Source of the DNA: UBA1764 sp045616685
Lineage (GTDB): Bacteria; Bacillota; Clostridia; Peptostreptococcales; Anaerovoracaceae
Direction: 5' to 3'
Assembly (NCBI GenBank): GCA_045616685.1
Contig: JAZLHF010000006.1
Location: 32,957-96,956 of the forward strand
Length of the DNA: 64,000 nt
The position numbers and the translations under genes were made by a program. The notes beneath the pieces are model-generated. The model was not told the origin of the DNA. It ran no database searches and saw nothing but the letters and a program-made list of their open reading frames with translations. Positions 8,201 to 18,362 of the stretch are shown here, piece by piece (within the stretch, counting starts at the first letter, position 1; every line of letters begins with the position of its first letter).

Positions 8201-10333
8201 ATGCGAAGACCTATATTAATTATACTATTCTTAGAATGCCTAGTCATCATTGTTTTAATCAATGGTCTAGGGCTTCAATTATATAGCTCTCAGTTTGAGC
8301 CATATTATGACTCTGTTCAAAAAATCAGTGGCATAGTGAAAACAGTTCAGGTTAAAAAGAACTATACTGCCATGACTGTCGACGTTGGAGCAGAAAATAT
8401 TTTGCTTAGACTTAAAAATGTTCAAGATGAAGATTATATCTTTGACATGCCAGGACGTTATATTGAAGCTACGGGAGAGATTACTCAACCAGACGGACAG
8501 CGGAACCCTGGTTGCTTTGATTACCGAAACTATCTATGTGCACGAAAATGCTATGCAATAATTGAGGTTTCTAAGTTTAAATTTGAACCAGGCGAAATTG
8601 AGAATCACTTCATTCACTACTTATCCGTTCAAAAGGGACTATTTTTTAAAGCAAGTAAAAATATGATTAACGATGAAAGTTTCTCAATTCTTTCTGGGGT
8701 ACTCTTTGGCGAAAAAGGTTATATGGCTGACGACTTATATGAAGAATTCCAGACAAATGGAATCGCTCATGTTCTTGCTGTATCAGGTCTTCATGTAGGT
8801 CTTGTTTATGGAACAATACAAAAAATATTAAAACGAAAAGATTTAATGACAAGCATTATTGGGATGGTCTGTCTTTTCGTTTATGCTGCCCTTTCTAATT
8901 TTGCGGTATCTGTTATTCGTGCTGGCGTAATGATTGCTCTGAGCATTATCGCTTTTCAAATGAAAAGAAAGTATGATATGCTGTCTGCTGCAAGTGCAGT
9001 CGCAATAGCACTTCTTGCAATCAATCCATATTATCTTTACGATAGCGGTGCTCAGCTTTCATTTTTGGCAGCTTACTCTCTCGCAGTGCTACTTCCTTGG
9101 CTTGAGATTAGATTTAAAAAGTTTTGCGATGACAGAAAAAATGATAGGCTCTACAAAATTGGCAGCATCTTTATTCCAGGTATAGTGCTTCAAATTGGAA
9201 TGGCGCCATTAATGGCTTACCACTTTCTCAACTTCTCGCCAATTAGCCTATTTATTAATCCAATCGCAATTTATCTTGCTTCGCTGCTACTTCCAGCCGG
9301 CCTTGTTTGCTTCTTTCTTTATCCATTTAAGATTTTATTTGCTGCAAGCTCTGGCGTCGCACAATTTATTTGCATATTGTTAAGCAGTCTCTCAAATATA
9401 GCAAACAAATTACTGCCTGGCATTACAATTACAGCCCCACCATTTTCGTTGTTGGCACTTTATTACTTTTTACTTTTCTTTTATTTTTCAGAAGCAAGAT
9501 TCATTCTAATCAGAAAACACAGAAATGACATTGTTGTTTTAGCAAACTGCGGTTTAATCATAGCTGCTTGCGTACTTCCTGTTTTATTTGGCATCAGTCA
9601 AAACTTCATTCCGTGGCAGTATAATCATTATGATTACGTTTTTATTGATGTTGGTCAAGGCGACAGCACTCACATTTATAGCCAAGGACTTAATATGCTA
9701 ATAGATGGTGGCGGATCGTATTATAAAGACATCGCAGAAGACACGTTAAAACCCTATCTCCTTAAAAACGGTGTCGGGCATCTCGATCTTGCAATTGTTA
9801 CACATCTTGATACGGACCACAGCAAAGGCATCGCAGATTTATCCCAGCAAATGAAAATTGATACTATTGTTTTTCCAGAATCAGCTGAAGGTGAAGATCT
9901 TTCTGATTTTAATTGCGATAACATTGTCTTCCTTTCTGCCAAAGATATAATTCAATTTGGCGATAATACCTTCACCGTACTATCCGCAACTGGGCAAGAT
10001 GAAAATTCCGGCTCGCTGGTTTGCAGTTGTGATAGCCAAAATTTAGACGCCCTATTTATGGCAGACATCCCAATAACAAAAGAGTCTCAGCTAAGTTTTG
10101 CAAAAACCGATATTTTAAAAGTTGGGCACCACGGCAGTAAGACATCAACATCCGAGCGACTTTTAGAGCAATCTCAGCCTCAAATTGCTGTTATTTCTTG
10201 CGGTAAAAACAACAGATATGGGCATCCAACCGATCGAGTCCTTGAACTACTCAAAAACTCAGGTATAATTATTAAGAGAACAGATTTTGAAGGAGCAATA
10301 TGTATAAAGAACAAGAGCATCCTTACAAAATAA
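8201..10333 (+). CDS. comEC: DNA internalization-related competence protein ComEC/Rec2
   Basis: About 710 residues from the ATG at 8201 (a GTG at 8156 would add 15); neither start has a clear ribosome site, and the ATG leaves room for the divergent rlmN promoter. The three expected parts are present in order: an N-terminal OB-like DUF4131 region, the polytopic Competence domain with ILSGVLFGEKGYM and HVLAVSGLHVGLVYG, and a C-terminal metallo-beta-lactamase domain with IDVGQGDST and THLDTDHSKG. ComEC forms the channel that brings single-stranded DNA across the membrane during transformation. It overlaps holA by 34 bases, a common gene pairing. No comEA is in the window. Confidence 0.95.
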   Translation: MRRPILIILFLECLVIIVLINGLGLQLYSSQFEPYYDSVQKISGIVKTVQVKKNYTAMTVDVGAENILLRLKNVQDEDYIFDMPGRYIEATGEITQPDGQRNPGCFDYRNYLCARKCYAIIEVSKFKFEPGEIENHFIHYLSVQKGLFFKASKNMINDESFSILSGVLFGEKGYMADDLYEEFQTNGIAHVLAVSGLHVGLVYGTIQKILKRKDLMTSIIGMVCLFVYAALSNFAVSVIRAGVMIALSIIAFQMKRKYDMLSAASAVAIALLAINPYYLYDSGAQLSFLAAYSLAVLLPWLEIRFKKFCDDRKNDRLYKIGSIFIPGIVLQIGMAPLMAYHFLNFSPISLFINPIAIYLASLLLPAGLVCFFLYPFKILFAASSGVAQFICILLSSLSNIANKLLPGITITAPPFSLLALYYFLLFFYFSEARFILIRKHRNDIVVLANCGLIIAACVLPVLFGISQNFIPWQYNHYDYVFIDVGQGDSTHIYSQGLNMLIDGGGSYYKDIAEDTLKPYLLKNGVGHLDLAIVTHLDTDHSKGIADLSQQMKIDTIVFPESAEGEDLSDFNCDNIVFLSAKDIIQFGDNTFTVLSATGQDENSGSLVCSCDSQNLDALFMADIPITKESQLSFAKTDILKVGHHGSKTSTSERLLEQSQPQIAVISCGKNNRYGHPTDRVLELLKNSGIIIKRTDFEGAICIKNKSILTK

Positions 10334-11256
10334 TAAACAGGATTATAAAGAGTGGCGATATTCCATCTCTAATTTTGATGTATGGAAAAGAACGCTTTAT
10401 GATTGAATGGGCCTACAAGAGTTTTAAAAAAGCTCTAATTAACCCTGCAACCGAAAGTCTCGACTTTACTATGTTCACGGAAAAGGAAACAACAATAGAT
10501 GAGATTATTTCCGCCTGTGAAACTGTTCCATTTATGTCTGAAAGAAAGATGGTAGTCGTAAAAGATCTTGAATTAGATTTAAGCGATTACATTAGCGATA
10601 TTCCACATACTACCCTTCTTATTATCATCCAAGAAAAAGTTGACAAACGTAAAGCTTTTTATAAAAAAGTCGAGCAAGTTGGTCTTGCATATGACTTCAC
10701 AGCTCTTGACGAAGCAACTCTTGTCACATGGGCACACAAAAGACTTGCAAATATCAGCAAAGATGACATTATTCGTTTCGCAACAGATGCTGGATATTTT
10801 AACAAAGAGCGAGATTATAACCTTTTCAACTTTGAAAATGATTTAAAAAAAGCCGCATCTTTATATCAAGATAAAGATACGGTTACTTATGATGAATTAA
10901 AAACAATTTCATCTGCTGATGATGAAAACAATGCCTTTAAGCTTCTCGATGCCGCCTTCTCTGACAAGAAGAGCGAAGCAATGAGAATGCTTAATGAATT
11001 CAAAACTACAAATGATGTCCTTAGATTCCACGGACTTTTATGCTCCCAGCTTGAAATCATGTTAGAAGTTCGTGAAAATCCAAATCTTCCTGGTGTTAAT
11101 CCATATAGACTAAAAAAAGCAATCGCTGCATCCGAAAGATTAACAACAGCACGTCTAAAATCAGCACTTTCAGCATGCTACAAAATTGAAAGCGACATAA
11201 AAAGCGGACGAATTGACGCCCGCCTTTCATTAGAATTGTTTATCGCTAAGATTTAA
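10300..11256 (+). CDS. holA: DNA polymerase III delta subunit
   Basis: 318 residues. LILMYGKERFMIEWAYKSFK near the start and VPFMSERKMVVVKDL match HolA; the C-terminal helices LKKAIAASERLTTARLKSAL form the collar-like domain. Delta opens the sliding clamp as part of the clamp loader. The start lies inside the 3' end of comEC. Its stop overlaps the stop of the convergent penicillin-binding protein gene within the shared bases TTAA. Confidence 0.93.
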   Translation: MYKEQEHPYKIINRIIKSGDIPSLILMYGKERFMIEWAYKSFKKALINPATESLDFTMFTEKETTIDEIISACETVPFMSERKMVVVKDLELDLSDYISDIPHTTLLIIIQEKVDKRKAFYKKVEQVGLAYDFTALDEATLVTWAHKRLANISKDDIIRFATDAGYFNKERDYNLFNFENDLKKAASLYQDKDTVTYDELKTISSADDENNAFKLLDAAFSDKKSEAMRMLNEFKTTNDVLRFHGLLCSQLEIMLEVRENPNLPGVNPYRLKKAIAASERLTTARLKSALSACYKIESDIKSGRIDARLSLELFIAKI

Positions 11257-14200
11257 TTCTCAAAACCTTCATCCACTATATCATCAATAATGTCATCATC
11301 GGTAATATCTATTGGAGTGATGATTACTTCTGGTGCAAATGGTGAAACTGAATATACACTTGGATCTGGGTTGTGATATGGACAGTAGTAATCCGGCGCA
11401 TCCATATATGCATCCGGCATACTATCAACCGTCAGTGTTAACCTATCTCCTATGCGTTCTTTAAATTGAGCAAGTTGTTTTTCCCAAGAAATTCCGTTAG
11501 GTCTTACATTTTTAATAACCTCAGTAGCTGGACATGCCGGGGTGGCAAGATATCCAGTTTCTGCACATACTGTTACTGATGTAAGTCCAATGCCATCATC
11601 ACTGTCATTTGTCCCTGGTTCAGTTCCCTTAATAAAGATTTCTGTTAATGCAGAAGTTGAAGAAGTATATGCGCTATACTTACCCGAATATTTATCAACA
11701 GTGGCAGTTACAAAGTCTCCCTTCATTTCGAATTCTTCTCTTGGAAGCTCTGCGCAAACCTGATCCATAATTTTTGCCCAAAGCTTAGCGGCCTTACTTG
11801 AGTCTGAATTTACAGGAAGGTTAACATCGCTGCCAATCCATGTGGCTGCTGAATACTGTGGCGTAAGTCCACAGAACCAAATATCATATCTTTCAGATGT
11901 TGTTCCCGTCTTTCCTGCTGATGGCTGGCTCTTAAGCTTAGCTGGCGAACCAAGTCCATTAGTTACTACAGTTCTTAAAATATCTGTCATAAGAGAAGCA
12001 ACTGATTCATCAAGAACTTGAACATGGCTTGCTTCCTTTGAAAGAATAATGTCGCCATTCTTTGTTGTTACTGTTGTGTAGCAAATTGGTTCTGTATATG
12101 TTCCGTAGTTTCCAAATGTACCATATGCCGCAGTCATCTCTAATGGAGAAATACCCTTTGTCATTCCTCCAAGTGCAAGAGCTGATGCATTAGCATCGTT
12201 TATATTGCTTTCAGTTTCATCAACAACAGATGTGATACCCATCTTTCTAAGCTGGTCGATACTTCTTTGTGGATCTGCCATCTTAAGGAAGAGATTAACT
12301 GCACATGCATTGATAGACTGTTCAACCGCATGTCTTAAATTGGTGATTCCAGTATATCCTGCATACCAGTTCTTTGGCCAAATTTCATTGCTATACATAA
12401 TTGGAGAATCATCAATTGGCATAGCTGCATTATAACCTGCAACTCCATCAGCCCCAAGCTGAAGTGCAACAGAGTAAACAGCTAAAGGTTTAATTGAGGA
12501 TCCTGGTTGTCTTGTTGAAGTAGCTCTGTTATAAAGAAGTTTACCTTCAAGGTCTCTGCCTCCAACCATACCTAAGATAGAGCCGTTCTTGTAATCCATG
12601 ATTACCATAGCTGACTGTGGCTGACGTACTCTCTGTTTAAGTGTGAAATAAGCCTTTGAAATTGTAATTGTGCCATCTTCATTCTTTGTGAATGCGTCAG
12701 GCTTTTCTGTGAAGTATTCGCTAGAAATAATCAAATTATTGCTATCATCTCTATCCTTATATTCCGCAGGGATAGATACAACGCCGCCTGCACGGCTATA
12801 GCATACTTGGTCAACTACTTCATATAAGCTCTTAAATTCGAAGCTATAGTCAACTGTTCCAGCAACTGAAGTCTTGTAGAAGTTAAGTCTCTTTCCACCA
12901 TAGATTAAGAGATCTCCATTATCCTTTTCTTCGAATTCATCTGCTTTAAGAACGAAGTTGCCATCAGAATCGAAGTAGTTTGTCATATTGTAAAGTAATA
13001 CCTTGCCATTTGAATCAAGCGCATTGCCCTGTGAGTCTTTTCTTTGAATTACTACGCCAGGGAAGTTGTCAGGGTTATCATATTCTGTATCCATGATTTC
13101 CTGAACTCTCATATCCATAGTAGAATTGATTCTAAGGCCTCCCTTATAAAGAAGATCATTTGCTATATCTTCATCATACCCTGCAGCAATTAAGTCTTTA
13201 AGAACTTCTCTCTTTACATAGTCTGCAAAGTAAGATGTAGTAACATTGCTTACTGCAGAGGTACCTGGGTTGAGGTAATTTCTAATAGAATCTTCACAAG
13301 CAGCAGTATATGTTGCCTCATCAATCTTACCCTGCTCTTTCATAAATCTTAAAACTAATTTAATTCGAGATGCAGAGGCATCGTTGTAATACACAACCCA
13401 TTCATCATCCTTTGTGAGGATGTCAAGGCTTTCAAAATCTTCAACTTCAGAGATTGCAACTCTCTTTAATGGAGCATACGTTACAGGGCTCTGCGGAAGC
13501 GATGCAAGCTGGCAGCATTCAAGCAGCCCAAGATCTTGGACATCTTTAGAAAAGTATGCCTGTGATGCCGCTGCGACACCATCACAGTTATAACCCAAAT
13601 AGATTGTATTTAAATAAGCCTCGATGATTTGTTCTTTCGACAGCTTACGCTCGATTTGAATTGTGTAATAAGCTTCAGTAATCTTACGCGTCATAGAACG
13701 TTTAGATTTTACTTCGCTTAAGTAAAGATTTCTGGCAAGCTGTTGAGTAATTGTTGATGTACCACCAATACGATCGCTCTGGCCCGAGACCTTCTGCCAT
13801 ACAGCACCAACAATACGGACGAAGTTGAATCCATGATGATCCCAGAAAGTCTTGTCTTCGATAGAAACGAATGCATCAACTAATTGTTTAGGTATTTCAT
13901 TATACTCAAGATTTGTTCTAAGAGAATCGCCAGAGTAAATATTATCAACAACGTTTCCTGCATTATCATAAATGATTGAGTTTTCTGATAATAATTCATA
14001 GATATTGCCAGGATTAATCTTTGGAGCGTTGCTAATAATTGAGATTACGATTGCGCCAACAGCAATTCCAGCTGCAATAAAAAAGCCTAAGACGATTAAA
14101 ATGATAGCTCTCCAGTTAATTTTTTTACCGTCTTTTTCTTTTTTACTTTTTTCTTTTGGCTCTTTAGTCTGCTTATGCTCTTCTTTAGCTTTATTTTCCT

Positions 14201-14522
14201 TAGGCTGTTTTGTTTTAACCTTAGGCATATCAGTTTCAGCTTTTTTCTTAGCTACTCTTGATACAACAGCTACTTCAGAAGCAGTTTTCGCAGGCTTTTC
14301 TTTTGTCAATTCAGATTCTTGGCTTCTTGCTTCTGCAAAAATGAAAGCATCACTTGCAGCAGCCTTTGGCAATGGACGTTCCTCGATCAAATCTTCTACT
14401 CTTGGAACAACCATAGTTCTTGATAAGTCATCTGTCTGTTCAGCAGGAGCATCAAACTTATTCTTTAATTTTTCAAACTCAAGAAGAACGTCTTCGTCGT
14501 ACCCTTTATAAGTTTCACTCAT
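11253..14522 (-). CDS. Class A penicillin-binding protein (PBP1A-type transglycosylase/transpeptidase)
   Basis: 1089 residues from the ATG at 14522, which follows GAGGGG. A Lys/Glu-rich cytoplasmic tail (1-138) precedes a single membrane segment near 139-163. The GT51 glycosyltransferase shows VSIEDKTFWDHHGFNF and IGGTSTITQQLARNLYLSE. The transpeptidase shows RQPGSSIKPL (active Ser in SxxK), EQSINACA (SxN) and GKTGTTSERYD (KTG). It polymerises and cross-links peptidoglycan outside the membrane. It is the last gene of valS-rnc-smc-ftsY-pbp, 4 bases after ftsY, an unusual position for a wall enzyme. The C-terminus is acidic. About 110 residues between glycosyltransferase and transpeptidase motifs are of the usual OB-like linker type. 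Confidence 0.95.
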   Translation of the reverse strand: MSETYKGYDEDVLLEFEKLKNKFDAPAEQTDDLSRTMVVPRVEDLIEERPLPKAAASDAFIFAEARSQESELTKEKPAKTASEVAVVSRVAKKKAETDMPKVKTKQPKENKAKEEHKQTKEPKEKSKKEKDGKKINWRAIILIVLGFFIAAGIAVGAIVISIISNAPKINPGNIYELLSENSIIYDNAGNVVDNIYSGDSLRTNLEYNEIPKQLVDAFVSIEDKTFWDHHGFNFVRIVGAVWQKVSGQSDRIGGTSTITQQLARNLYLSEVKSKRSMTRKITEAYYTIQIERKLSKEQIIEAYLNTIYLGYNCDGVAAASQAYFSKDVQDLGLLECCQLASLPQSPVTYAPLKRVAISEVEDFESLDILTKDDEWVVYYNDASASRIKLVLRFMKEQGKIDEATYTAACEDSIRNYLNPGTSAVSNVTTSYFADYVKREVLKDLIAAGYDEDIANDLLYKGGLRINSTMDMRVQEIMDTEYDNPDNFPGVVIQRKDSQGNALDSNGKVLLYNMTNYFDSDGNFVLKADEFEEKDNGDLLIYGGKRLNFYKTSVAGTVDYSFEFKSLYEVVDQVCYSRAGGVVSIPAEYKDRDDSNNLIISSEYFTEKPDAFTKNEDGTITISKAYFTLKQRVRQPQSAMVIMDYKNGSILGMVGGRDLEGKLLYNRATSTRQPGSSIKPLAVYSVALQLGADGVAGYNAAMPIDDSPIMYSNEIWPKNWYAGYTGITNLRHAVEQSINACAVNLFLKMADPQRSIDQLRKMGITSVVDETESNINDANASALALGGMTKGISPLEMTAAYGTFGNYGTYTEPICYTTVTTKNGDIILSKEASHVQVLDESVASLMTDILRTVVTNGLGSPAKLKSQPSAGKTGTTSERYDIWFCGLTPQYSAATWIGSDVNLPVNSDSSKAAKLWAKIMDQVCAELPREEFEMKGDFVTATVDKYSGKYSAYTSSTSALTEIFIKGTEPGTNDSDDGIGLTSVTVCAETGYLATPACPATEVIKNVRPNGISWEKQLAQFKERIGDRLTLTVDSMPDAYMDAPDYYCPYHNPDPSVYSVSPFAPEVIITPIDITDDDIIDDIVDEGFEN

Positions 14523-14526
14523 ATTT

Positions 14527-15420
14527 TTACCCCTCAAAAATACTTAATGCGAAATTATTAGCATCGAATGGCTTTAAGTCATCCATGCCTTCTCCAAGCC
14601 CAATAAATTTTACTGGTAAGTCGAATTCATCACTGATTGTAACGACTATACCACCCTTAGCAGTGCCATCCATCTTGGTTAGCACAATTCCAGAAAGATC
14701 TGTAACTTCCCCAAACTCTTTTGCCTGAGAGATTGCATTCTTCCCTGTTGTTGCATCGAGAACCAAAAGCACTTCTCTGTTTGCTTCTGGAAATTCTCTA
14801 TCAATAACTTTATACATCTTGGCTAGCTCAGTCATAAGATTCTTTTTATTCTGAAGCCTGCCAGCAGTATCACAAATAACTACATCAACGCCCTTAGCCT
14901 TTGCAGATTGCATGCCATCAAAGATTACAGCTGATGGATCAGCTCCCTCTTTATGTTTAATTACTGGAACATTCAATCTTTCTCCCCAAATCGAGAGCTG
15001 TTCGGCTGCAGCCGCTCTAAATGTATCAGCAGCAACAAGCATTACGCTTTTGCCTTCTTGTTTAAGCATATAAGCGATTTTAGCAATGCTTGTAGTCTTG
15101 CCTACTCCATTAACACCAATCATTAAAATAACGAGTGGAATTTTATTAGACAGCTGATTGCGTTCACCCTTATCAAGCATTTTAGAAATGATAGACGTAA
15201 TCTGGTTCTTTACATCATCAGCATCACGAAGTCTATCATGTCTAATACTTTCTCTTAAACTGTCTGTGATTTTAATTGTTGTATCCATTCCAATATCAGA
15301 AGAAATGAGAACTTCTTCAAGTTCATCAATCATTTCTTCATCTGGCTTTGGGCGCATCAAAATGACATCGCCAATATTCTGCGCCAGATTGCCAAAGAAT
15401 GATTTCTTTTTACCAAACAT
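14527..15420 (-). CDS. ftsY: Signal recognition particle receptor FtsY
   Basis: 297 residues: a short N domain and the NG GTPase with GVNGVGKTTSIAKIA (G1), DTFRAAAAEQL, DTAGRLQNKKNLM (G3) and TKMDGTAKGG (G4). The acidic A domain of enterobacterial FtsY is absent, as usual in Firmicutes. FtsY docks SRP-ribosome complexes at the membrane. It starts 5 bases after smc, the conserved rnc-smc-ftsY order. Confidence 0.97.
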   Translation of the reverse strand: MFGKKKSFFGNLAQNIGDVILMRPKPDEEMIDELEEVLISSDIGMDTTIKITDSLRESIRHDRLRDADDVKNQITSIISKMLDKGERNQLSNKIPLVILMIGVNGVGKTTSIAKIAYMLKQEGKSVMLVAADTFRAAAAEQLSIWGERLNVPVIKHKEGADPSAVIFDGMQSAKAKGVDVVICDTAGRLQNKKNLMTELAKMYKVIDREFPEANREVLLVLDATTGKNAISQAKEFGEVTDLSGIVLTKMDGTAKGGIVVTISDEFDLPVKFIGLGEGMDDLKPFDANNFALSIFEG

Positions 15421-15425
15421 ATTCT

Positions 15426-18362
15426 TTAAATTTCAAAGTCATCACCAAGGCGAAGTGAAAGTACCTGTGTAATACCACGCTCTGGCATTGTAATGCCATA
15501 AAGTGCATCAGCGTATTCCATAGTGGCCTTCTGGTGAGTAATAAGTGTAAACTGTGTATGCCCGAATTCTGAAAGGTATTCAGCAAATCTATCAATGTTA
15601 GCTTCATCAAGAGCAGCTTCAACCTCGTCGAGAATACAGAATGGTGTTGGCTTTGCCTTAAGGACAGCAAACATTAATGCAATTGCCGTCATGGTCTTTT
15701 CGCCGCCAGAGAGCAGCTTCATGTTCTGAAGTTTCTTTCCAGGTGGCTGAGCCTCAATCTCAATACTTGTCTCAAGTGGATTTTCAGGATCTTCCATAGT
15801 AAGTCTTGCATGTCCACCATTGAAGAGCTGTGCGAAAATACTTTCAAAGTTTTCACATACTGCCTCAAAGCTTTCTTTAAACTTAATCTTAATTGTGTTA
15901 TCCATATCTGCGATAACAGCGTTAAGTTCTTCAATAGCTTTATTGATATCTTCACGCTGAGTTGTTAAGAACTCATAACGTTCGCTAACCTGTTTATATT
16001 CCTCAATTGCGCCAACGTTTACGTCACCAAGCTCGCGCATTCTTGCACGATACTCTCGGCTTTCCTTTAAAGCCTTAGAGAATATAAATTCTGGATCTAC
16101 AAGTTCTTGTGCTTGAGCATAAGAAATTTCGAATTCGTCCCACAGTTTTTCCTTTAAGGATTCTGTCTGAGTTTCGAATCTTGCCATTCTTATATCGGCA
16201 TCATGACGCTTCGCTTGAATGTCATAAAGTCTACTTTCTTCCTGAACTCTCTTTTCTTCAAGAGCATTTGCTTCATCGAGGTCAGACTTTCTTGATTCAA
16301 TTGCAGCATCGATAGCAGCTTGCACTGCTTCTTTTTCTGATTCTTTATCAATCAAAGCCTGAGCTGCAGTATCAGCGAAGGCTGCGATTTCAGATTTTTG
16401 AATTTCAACATCGTCAAGGCCCTTAAGAGCTGCATTCTTAGATGCTTCGAGATCCTGCAGACTCTGCATAACTCGAGCTTCAAGATCTTTGCTTCCCTGC
16501 GCTCTAACAAGAGCATTAGATTCTGCGAGTCTTGCAGCGGTTTCATCTTCACGTGCTTGCGCAAGTTTATCTCTAAGCCCATCGAGTTCAGCAACTTCTT
16601 TAGCAGCAACTTCAATGTCAATTGCAAGCTGATCAAGCTCAGCCTTTCTGCTCAAGATATTACCAACTGTACTCTTAAGACTACCACCTGTAATAGCACC
16701 AGCTGCATTAATGATTTCACCATCTAATGTAACAGCCTTATAAGGACCAGGGTTTGACTTTGTCATGCTAATGGCATCATCTAAGTTTTTGCAAATCACA
16801 ACTCTATTAAGGACATAGTCTACTACGACCTGCATATCGCCCTTGCACCTAACCATTTCTGATGCGAGGCCCATGAAGCCTTGACAGTTTTCAATACCAC
16901 TAAGCTCTATCGCCTTCTGAGGACGAAGATTTTCTACAGGGAGAAATGTAAGACGGCCTGCTTGATTGCGCTTTAAGATTTTGATAGCCTGCTTTGCCAC
17001 TGAATCATCATTGCAAACAATATTTTGCAGCTTTCCGCCAAGTACTGTTTCAATTGCGACTTCGCACCCTTTAGGAACGATAAGCAAATCTCCAAGTACG
17101 CCACTTACTCCGGCAAGATTCTGATTCATCATGAATCTTACACTGCCGTTATATCCTTCGTACGATTTTTCAAGTTCTTCAAGTAAATGAGCCCTGGCAA
17201 CCATACGATTGTAATTAAGCCTTATTTCTTCGGATTGAGCAATCTTAGTTTCAAAGCTTGCAACAACTGCATGCTTTTCTTCTACTAATGCCTTAGCCTT
17301 GGACATTTCTTCTTGTACAGCTGCTCCAGCAGTCTGTGCATTTCTTGCATTCTCAGATTCTCTTGAAAGTTTTTCTTCCAGAGTTGCAAGTTCTGCAGTA
17401 AGTCTTTCCTTTTCACGATCAAGACTAGACTTACGTTCTTCGTTAAGCTGTGTTCTGCTTGAGATGAAATGAATTTCATCAGCCTTTTCCATCAGCTGAG
17501 TACGAAGTGCATCGAGTTCTTCTTCCAAACTTGCAGACTTCTCTCTTGATAGCCTAAGCTTTTCATCGATAGTGTCTCTGGCAGCCCTGCAATCATTCAT
17601 TGCCCTATCAAGTTCAGCAGCTTCTGTTACGACTGCATTACTCTTTTCAGCTGCCTGCTCAATATTCTTAAGGATAACATTGATTTCAACCTTGCGATAT
17701 TTATCCCTGATATCCAAATACTCTGTGGCTTTTTCAGATTCGGTTTTTAATGTTCCGATTCTGCCTTCGATTTCGTGAATGATATCGTTAACTCTTGAGA
17801 GATTATTATTAGCTCCTTCGAGTTTACGTTCTGCTTCGTTCTTTTTGGTTCTATATTTTACGATACCAGCCGCTTCTTCAAAAATTTCACGACGACTGTC
17901 CATCTTGTTATCAATGATGTCAGAAATCTTGCCCTGCCCAATAATTGAATAGCCCTCAACACCGATACCGGTATCCATAATAAGTTCTCTAATATCACGC
18001 AGTCTGCAAGGTGTTTTGTTAATCATATATTCTGATTCGCCACTTCTATACATACGACGTGTAATCCCAACCTCGTCAAACTCGATTGGAAGCTCATGGT
18101 CGGAGTTATCAATTACCAGTGTAACTTCTGCCATACCCTTTGGCTTTCTATTCTGTGTTCCGGCGAAGATAACTTCTTCCATTTTTCCGCCACGGAGCAT
18201 CTTAGGTGACTGTTCACCAAGTACCCATCTGATAGCATCAGATATGTTTGATTTCCCAGAGCCATTAGGCCCAACAACACAAGTAATACCACTTGTGAAT
18301 TCAATTGTTACAGGATCGGCAAATGATTTAAATCCGTTAAGTTCAATTCTTTTAAACTGCAT
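15426..18362 (-). CDS. smc: Chromosome segregation ATPase SMC, short-armed form
   Basis: 978 residues, against about 1,190 in Bacillus subtilis. All functional parts are intact: Walker A GPNGSGKSN (31-39), head segment with GQGKISDII, hinge from about 401 (YEGYNGSVRFMM) to about 565 (GAITGGSLKS), signature LLSGGEKTMTAIAL (883-896) and Walker B CILDEVEAALDE (909-920). Coiled-coil arms run about 170-400 and 570-775. Both are roughly 100 residues shorter than in B. subtilis, so the shortening is symmetric and looks designed rather than a deletion. SMC with ScpAB extrudes DNA loops from parS-loaded ParB. The start touches the rnc stop. Confidence 0.97.
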   Translation of the reverse strand: MQFKRIELNGFKSFADPVTIEFTSGITCVVGPNGSGKSNISDAIRWVLGEQSPKMLRGGKMEEVIFAGTQNRKPKGMAEVTLVIDNSDHELPIEFDEVGITRRMYRSGESEYMINKTPCRLRDIRELIMDTGIGVEGYSIIGQGKISDIIDNKMDSRREIFEEAAGIVKYRTKKNEAERKLEGANNNLSRVNDIIHEIEGRIGTLKTESEKATEYLDIRDKYRKVEINVILKNIEQAAEKSNAVVTEAAELDRAMNDCRAARDTIDEKLRLSREKSASLEEELDALRTQLMEKADEIHFISSRTQLNEERKSSLDREKERLTAELATLEEKLSRESENARNAQTAGAAVQEEMSKAKALVEEKHAVVASFETKIAQSEEIRLNYNRMVARAHLLEELEKSYEGYNGSVRFMMNQNLAGVSGVLGDLLIVPKGCEVAIETVLGGKLQNIVCNDDSVAKQAIKILKRNQAGRLTFLPVENLRPQKAIELSGIENCQGFMGLASEMVRCKGDMQVVVDYVLNRVVICKNLDDAISMTKSNPGPYKAVTLDGEIINAAGAITGGSLKSTVGNILSRKAELDQLAIDIEVAAKEVAELDGLRDKLAQAREDETAARLAESNALVRAQGSKDLEARVMQSLQDLEASKNAALKGLDDVEIQKSEIAAFADTAAQALIDKESEKEAVQAAIDAAIESRKSDLDEANALEEKRVQEESRLYDIQAKRHDADIRMARFETQTESLKEKLWDEFEISYAQAQELVDPEFIFSKALKESREYRARMRELGDVNVGAIEEYKQVSERYEFLTTQREDINKAIEELNAVIADMDNTIKIKFKESFEAVCENFESIFAQLFNGGHARLTMEDPENPLETSIEIEAQPPGKKLQNMKLLSGGEKTMTAIALMFAVLKAKPTPFCILDEVEAALDEANIDRFAEYLSEFGHTQFTLITHQKATMEYADALYGITMPERGITQVLSLRLGDDFEI

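Noticed and set aside
14005..14511. 168-codon plus-strand reading frame
   Set aside because: It lies wholly antisense to the cytoplasmic tail of the penicillin-binding protein, is low in complexity and shows no protein family.
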